A stretch of DNA of 64,000 nucleotides from Planktothrix tepida PCC 9214 (GTDB lineage Bacteria; Cyanobacteriota; Cyanobacteriia; Cyanobacteriales; Microcoleaceae): positions 638,972-702,971 of the forward strand of contig NZ_LN889813.1 of NCBI RefSeq assembly GCF_900009145.1. Reading direction: 5' to 3'. Under the pieces are notes generated by a model. The model searched no databases. It was not told the DNA's origin and saw only the letters and a list, made by a program, of their open reading frames with translations. Below, in pieces: positions 61,025-64,000 of this stretch; within the stretch, counting starts at the first letter, position 1, and every line of letters starts with the position of its first letter. A program made the position numbers and the translations under genes.

Positions 61025-62203
61025 TTGAGTCATCATCTCGACGCCATTGCTCCCCATGGTGGACATTTAATTAACCGAATTGCCACTCCTGACCAACGGC
61101 AGGAGTTTTTGGACAAAGGGGAACATTTACCCAGAGTTCAGTTGGATGAGCGCTCGCTCTCTGATTTAGAATTAATTGCTATTGGTGGTTTTAGTCCCCT
61201 CACCGGGTTTATGGAACAGGCGGACTATAAAACCGTCGTCAACCAAATGCACCTGAGTAATGGTTTACCTTGGTCAATTCCCATTACTTTATCGGTTTCT
61301 GAAGAAGTAGCTTCAACCCTGACTGAAGGGGGTTTAGTTCGTTTAGATGCCCCGACGGGGGAATTTGTGGGTGTTTTGGAACTCACCCAAAAATATACCT
61401 ATGATAAGGAAACCGAAGCCCTCAACGTTTATCGCACCACAGACGAAAAACATCCAGGGGTGAAAGTCGTTTATGATCAAGGGGGCGTTAATCTCGCTGG
61501 CCCAGTATGGTTATTAGAACGTCAACCCCATCCTTACTTCCCGAACTATCAAATTGACCCCGCAGACTCACGGGCAATGTTTCGAGAAAAAGGATGGAAA
61601 ACCATTGTTGGATTTCAAACTCGAAACCCTATCCATCGGGCCCATGAATATATTCAAAAATGTGCCTTAGAAACCGTTGATGGATTATTTTTGCATCCTT
61701 TAGTCGGGGCAACCAAATCCGATGATATTCCGGCAGATGTACGGATGCGGTGTTATGAAATTTTGATTGATCATTACTATCCTAAACAACGGGTTATTTT
61801 AGCGATTAATCCCGCCGCCATGCGTTATGCAGGCCCCCGTGAAGCGATTTTCCATGCCCTAGTGCGGAAAAATTATGGCTGTACTCACTTTATTGTGGGT
61901 CGAGATCATGCCGGGGTCGGGGATTATTATGGAACTTATGATGCTCAATATATTTTCGATGAGTTTGAGCCTGGGGAATTAGGCATTACTCCGATGATGT
62001 TTGAACACGCTTTTTATTGTACTGTGACTGAAGGTATGGCTACCAGCAAAACCAGTCCTAGTACCCCAGAACAGCGCATTCATTTATCAGGAACTAAGGT
62101 GCGAGAATTACTGCGTCGTGGTGAACTTCCACCCCCGCAATTTTCCCGCCCTGAAGTTGCCAATGAACTGATTAAAGCAATGAAGGTGGCAACGGAAGCT
62201 TAA
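61025..62203 (+). CDS. sat: ATP sulfurylase (sulfate adenylyltransferase)
   Basis: A 392-residue enzyme making APS from sulfate and ATP, the first step of sulfate assimilation. It shows [48 protein letters not shown] (the QTRNPxHxxHE signature), [18 protein letters not shown] and [20 protein letters not shown]. The start is TTG at 61025: the reading [19 protein letters not shown] matches the expected N-terminus and a gagaggt ribosome-binding site sits six bases upstream. No internal ATG would give the same start. It is the single-subunit (not CysDN) type. Confidence 0.95.
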   Translation: MSHHLDAIAPHGGHLINRIATPDQRQEFLDKGEHLPRVQLDERSLSDLELIAIGGFSPLTGFMEQADYKTVVNQMHLSNGLPWSIPITLSVSEEVASTLTEGGLVRLDAPTGEFVGVLELTQKYTYDKETEALNVYRTTDEKHPGVKVVYDQGGVNLAGPVWLLERQPHPYFPNYQIDPADSRAMFREKGWKTIVGFQTRNPIHRAHEYIQKCALETVDGLFLHPLVGATKSDDIPADVRMRCYEILIDHYYPKQRVILAINPAAMRYAGPREAIFHALVRKNYGCTHFIVGRDHAGVGDYYGTYDAQYIFDEFEPGELGITPMMFEHAFYCTVTEGMATSKTSPSTPEQRIHLSGTKVRELLRRGELPPPQFSRPEVANELIKAMKVATEA

Positions 62204-62204
62204 T

Positions 62205-62440
62205 CAGTTATCAGTTATCAGTTATCAGTGGAAGAGTTAAGGGTTGATGGTTAAATAGTTATTAATTAACAACGATTAACCCAAACTCTAAAACCAAAGA
62301 CTTTATGAGCAGGTTCATCAAGATTTTAGGGAATTAATAAAGTTTTTCTTGACCTTGCTCCTAGTCACGAAAACAACTGATAACTGGCACAGACGTGCCA
62401 TGGCACGTCTTTACTGATAACTGATAACTGATAACTGATT
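62205..62440. repeat. Repeat cluster: cagttat heptamers and agacgtgcca palindrome
   Basis: Cagttat units lie at 62205-62228, then ordinary sequence, the perfect 20-nt palindrome agacgtgccatggcacgtct at 62391-62410, and ctgataa units at 62411-62440. The palindrome is a short relative of the 28-nt family. Confidence 0.8.
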
Positions 62441-62447
62441 TTTGGTA

Positions 62448-64000
62448 ATGGGATTAAAACGACGGGAATTTTTACAACAAGCTGGCTTACTGATGGCAGC
62501 GCTGGGGATTCAGGAAAGACTTTATGAGCGTTCCTATCAAGCCTTAGCACAGCCAACCCGACGGAAGTTAGCTTTATTAGTGGGAATTAATCAATATCCG
62601 AGTGGAAATCGGATTGAAGAACCGTTGCAAGGCTGTTTAACGGATGTGGAATTGCAACGCAATTTATTAATGTATAAATTTGGGTTTCAACCCGATGATA
62701 TTCTCACGTTAACCAACCAAGCTGCAACTCGCAATCAAATTGAATCTGCCTTTATTTCCCATTTAATTGAACAAGCTCAAATGGGGGATGTGGTACTGTT
62801 TCATTTTAGTGGTTATGGTAGTTGTATTCCCCGTAATGATGTTGTTTCTAATTTACCTCAAATTCAATATTCTTATCTGCCTGTTGATGCCGAAATATCA
62901 GAACAGGAAACGGTTAATGATATTTTAGAAGATACCTTGTGGTTATTATTGCGATCGCTGCCGACCTCTGAAGTAATTACGGTTTTAGATACAAGTTTTA
63001 TTTATCCTGGGTATCATCAACAAGGGACTCTCAAAATTCGCGCCGCCTCAAGTCCAACAACCTTGGAAATTAATCCCACAGAACTGGATTTACAACAGCA
63101 ATTGTTATCTCGTTTCAACCTTTCACAACCAGAATTAGAACACCGAAAACCCGGTCAATTACCCGGATTAGTCTTAGCCGCATCTAAACCGTCCCAAGTT
63201 GCTACAGAAGGTCGATGGGATGGCTTTAATGCAGGATTATTTACTTATACTTTAACCCAAGCTTTTTGGGGTGCAAGTCCCTTCCCAAATTTAACGGCCC
63301 AAATTAGCCGAGTGGCGGGAGAAGTTGAACAAATGGTTGGGCCGTGTCAGCAACCCCAACTCCGCAGAACCTTAAATCCTACTAAAGCTGATTCAGATGT
63401 TTCTCTAGGGAGTTTGTGGCTTCCCTCCTTACCTCTTGATGGGGTAATAACGGGGGTTGAAGAGAATGGAAAAACTGCTCAAGTTTCATTAACAGGGCTG
63501 CCAACGTTTGTATTAGATTCATTGGGTTTAAATACAATATTAACGATTATTTCAGAATCTAATTCTTTAGAAAATCCGGTTTATTTACAACTACGTTCTC
63601 GCGCAGGATTAAAAGCCAAAGCCCAGATCAAAACGACTGATTTAAACTTATCTTTCGGGTTAGAAGTTGGGCAAAAAGTACAAGAATTTATTCGGATCTT
63701 CCCTCGGCAAATTAATTTAAAAATCGCCTTAGATCCTCAATTAAATCGAATTGAACGGGTGGATGCGACCAGTGCATTTTCCGGGTTTTCTCGGATGACG
63801 ATTGTAGCGAGTGATCAACCTGCGGATTATTTACTCAGTCGCGTTACGGATAGAACCATTGCCCAAGCTTTAAATGCTCCCTTATCCCCGATTTTTCAAG
63901 GACGCTATGGCTTATTCTCTAAAGGATCAGTGTTGCTTCCCGATACCATTGGTGAAGGAGGAGAGGCGGTAAAAGTGGCGGTACATCGGTTAATTCCCCA
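62448..64000 (+). CDS. Tat-exported caspase-fold protein lacking the catalytic dyad (runs off window end)
   Basis: The reading frame from the ATG at 62448 is open to the window end (over 517 residues). An N-terminal twin-arginine signal (LKRREFLQQAGLLMAALGI) is followed by a caspase/peptidase C14 domain: LALLVGINQYPSG, LQGCLTDVELQRNLL, VLFHFSGYG and VITVLDTSF. In active members the signatures are FxxSGHG and DxCHSG; here the histidine is Y123 and the cysteine is S183. So the protein should be catalytically dead or altered: an orthocaspase-like pseudoenzyme. The C-terminal part (from about residue 320) resembles DUF4384-type beta domains. The gene continues outside the window. Confidence 0.85.
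   Translation, partial: MGLKRREFLQQAGLLMAALGIQERLYERSYQALAQPTRRKLALLVGINQYPSGNRIEEPLQGCLTDVELQRNLLMYKFGFQPDDILTLTNQAATRNQIESAFISHLIEQAQMGDVVLFHFSGYGSCIPRNDVVSNLPQIQYSYLPVDAEISEQETVNDILEDTLWLLLRSLPTSEVITVLDTSFIYPGYHQQGTLKIRAASSPTTLEINPTELDLQQQLLSRFNLSQPELEHRKPGQLPGLVLAASKPSQVATEGRWDGFNAGLFTYTLTQAFWGASPFPNLTAQISRVAGEVEQMVGPCQQPQLRRTLNPTKADSDVSLGSLWLPSLPLDGVITGVEENGKTAQVSLTGLPTFVLDSLGLNTILTIISESNSLENPVYLQLRSRAGLKAKAQIKTTDLNLSFGLEVGQKVQEFIRIFPRQINLKIALDPQLNRIERVDATSAFSGFSRMTIVASDQPADYLLSRVTDRTIAQALNAPLSPIFQGRYGLFSKGSVLLPDTIGEGGEAVKVAVHRLIP

Overview
The window looks like chromosomal DNA of a filamentous, gas-vesicle-forming cyanobacterium, most likely Planktothrix or a close Oscillatoriales relative. 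The evidence is: a chlorophyll synthase gene (chlG); the cyanobacterial pipX-pipY-sepF-proC neighbourhood; gas vesicle genes gvpK, gvpF and gvpG; scattered HIP1 octamers (gcgatcgc, e.g. 10043-10050); AT-rich coding sequence; and many short dispersed repeats of cyanobacterial type (cagttat heptamers, ccctgtt heptamers, gacgcgccatggcgcgtc palindromes). No rRNA or tRNA gene was found. The genus is an inference; no search was run.

Layout. 1-5347 (minus strand) is a compact accessory operon: SDR dehydrogenase, DUF1349-like protein, class III aminotransferase with a four-cysteine insert, zinc alcohol dehydrogenase, HAD sugar-phosphate phosphatase and an MFS transporter running off the edge. It reads as a small-molecule (amino-sugar, amino-polyol or amino-alcohol) pathway with its exporter; its product is unknown. 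5348-5873 holds a decayed coding stretch and the rpe terminator. 5874-14945 carries rpe, an LCP-family protein, gvpK-gvpF-gvpG, chlG and a class A penicillin-binding protein with a Ser/Gly/Tyr-rich tail. 15126-20452 starts with a cobalamin riboswitch before a cobaltochelatase (cbiX), then a truncated four-helix-bundle gene, an EcfT-type permease, pipX, pipY, sepF and proC. 20667-25921 has hsp20, a DUF423 relic, map, fabG, trxA, a DUF3102-RusA fusion and a ComB-family phosphatase. 25957-28999 is a pair of envelope genes (lipid-A-disaccharide-synthase-like, PBP4-type carboxypeptidase) bracketed by two inverted copies of one MITE. 29032-34643 has purU, a coiled-coil protein, an M28 peptidase, a COG3044 ABC ATPase and wecB.

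34907-35822 is a CRISPR array of 13 repeats (37 nt) and 12 spacers with an adjacent leader and no cas gene in the window. 35983-46114 is mostly minus-strand transport and stress genes (cupin, SLOG protein, DUF389, DUF202, CadD, APC permease, MgtC), a divergent Crp/LysR regulator pair, a prohibitin and a PAP2 phosphatase. 47143-50417 has a thioredoxin-TPR protein, a cNMP-binding protein, ribD and a membrane protein. 50523-57178 is a four-gene signalling cluster (sensor kinase, lone receiver, hybrid kinase, receiver-GGDEF). 57162-62203 has an isochorismatase-fold hydrolase, cobK, acpP, fabF and ATP sulfurylase. The window ends inside a Tat-exported caspase-fold protein whose catalytic His/Cys are replaced by Tyr/Ser.

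Corrinoid genes recur (riboswitch, cbiX, cobK, possibly the EcfT permease), as do peptidoglycan genes (LCP, PBP1A, PBP4, SepF, wecB) and fatty-acid genes (fabG, acpP, fabF). The points most worth following are the 1-5347 cluster, the DUF3102-RusA fusion, the cas-less CRISPR array, the pseudo-caspase and the four-gene signalling cluster.
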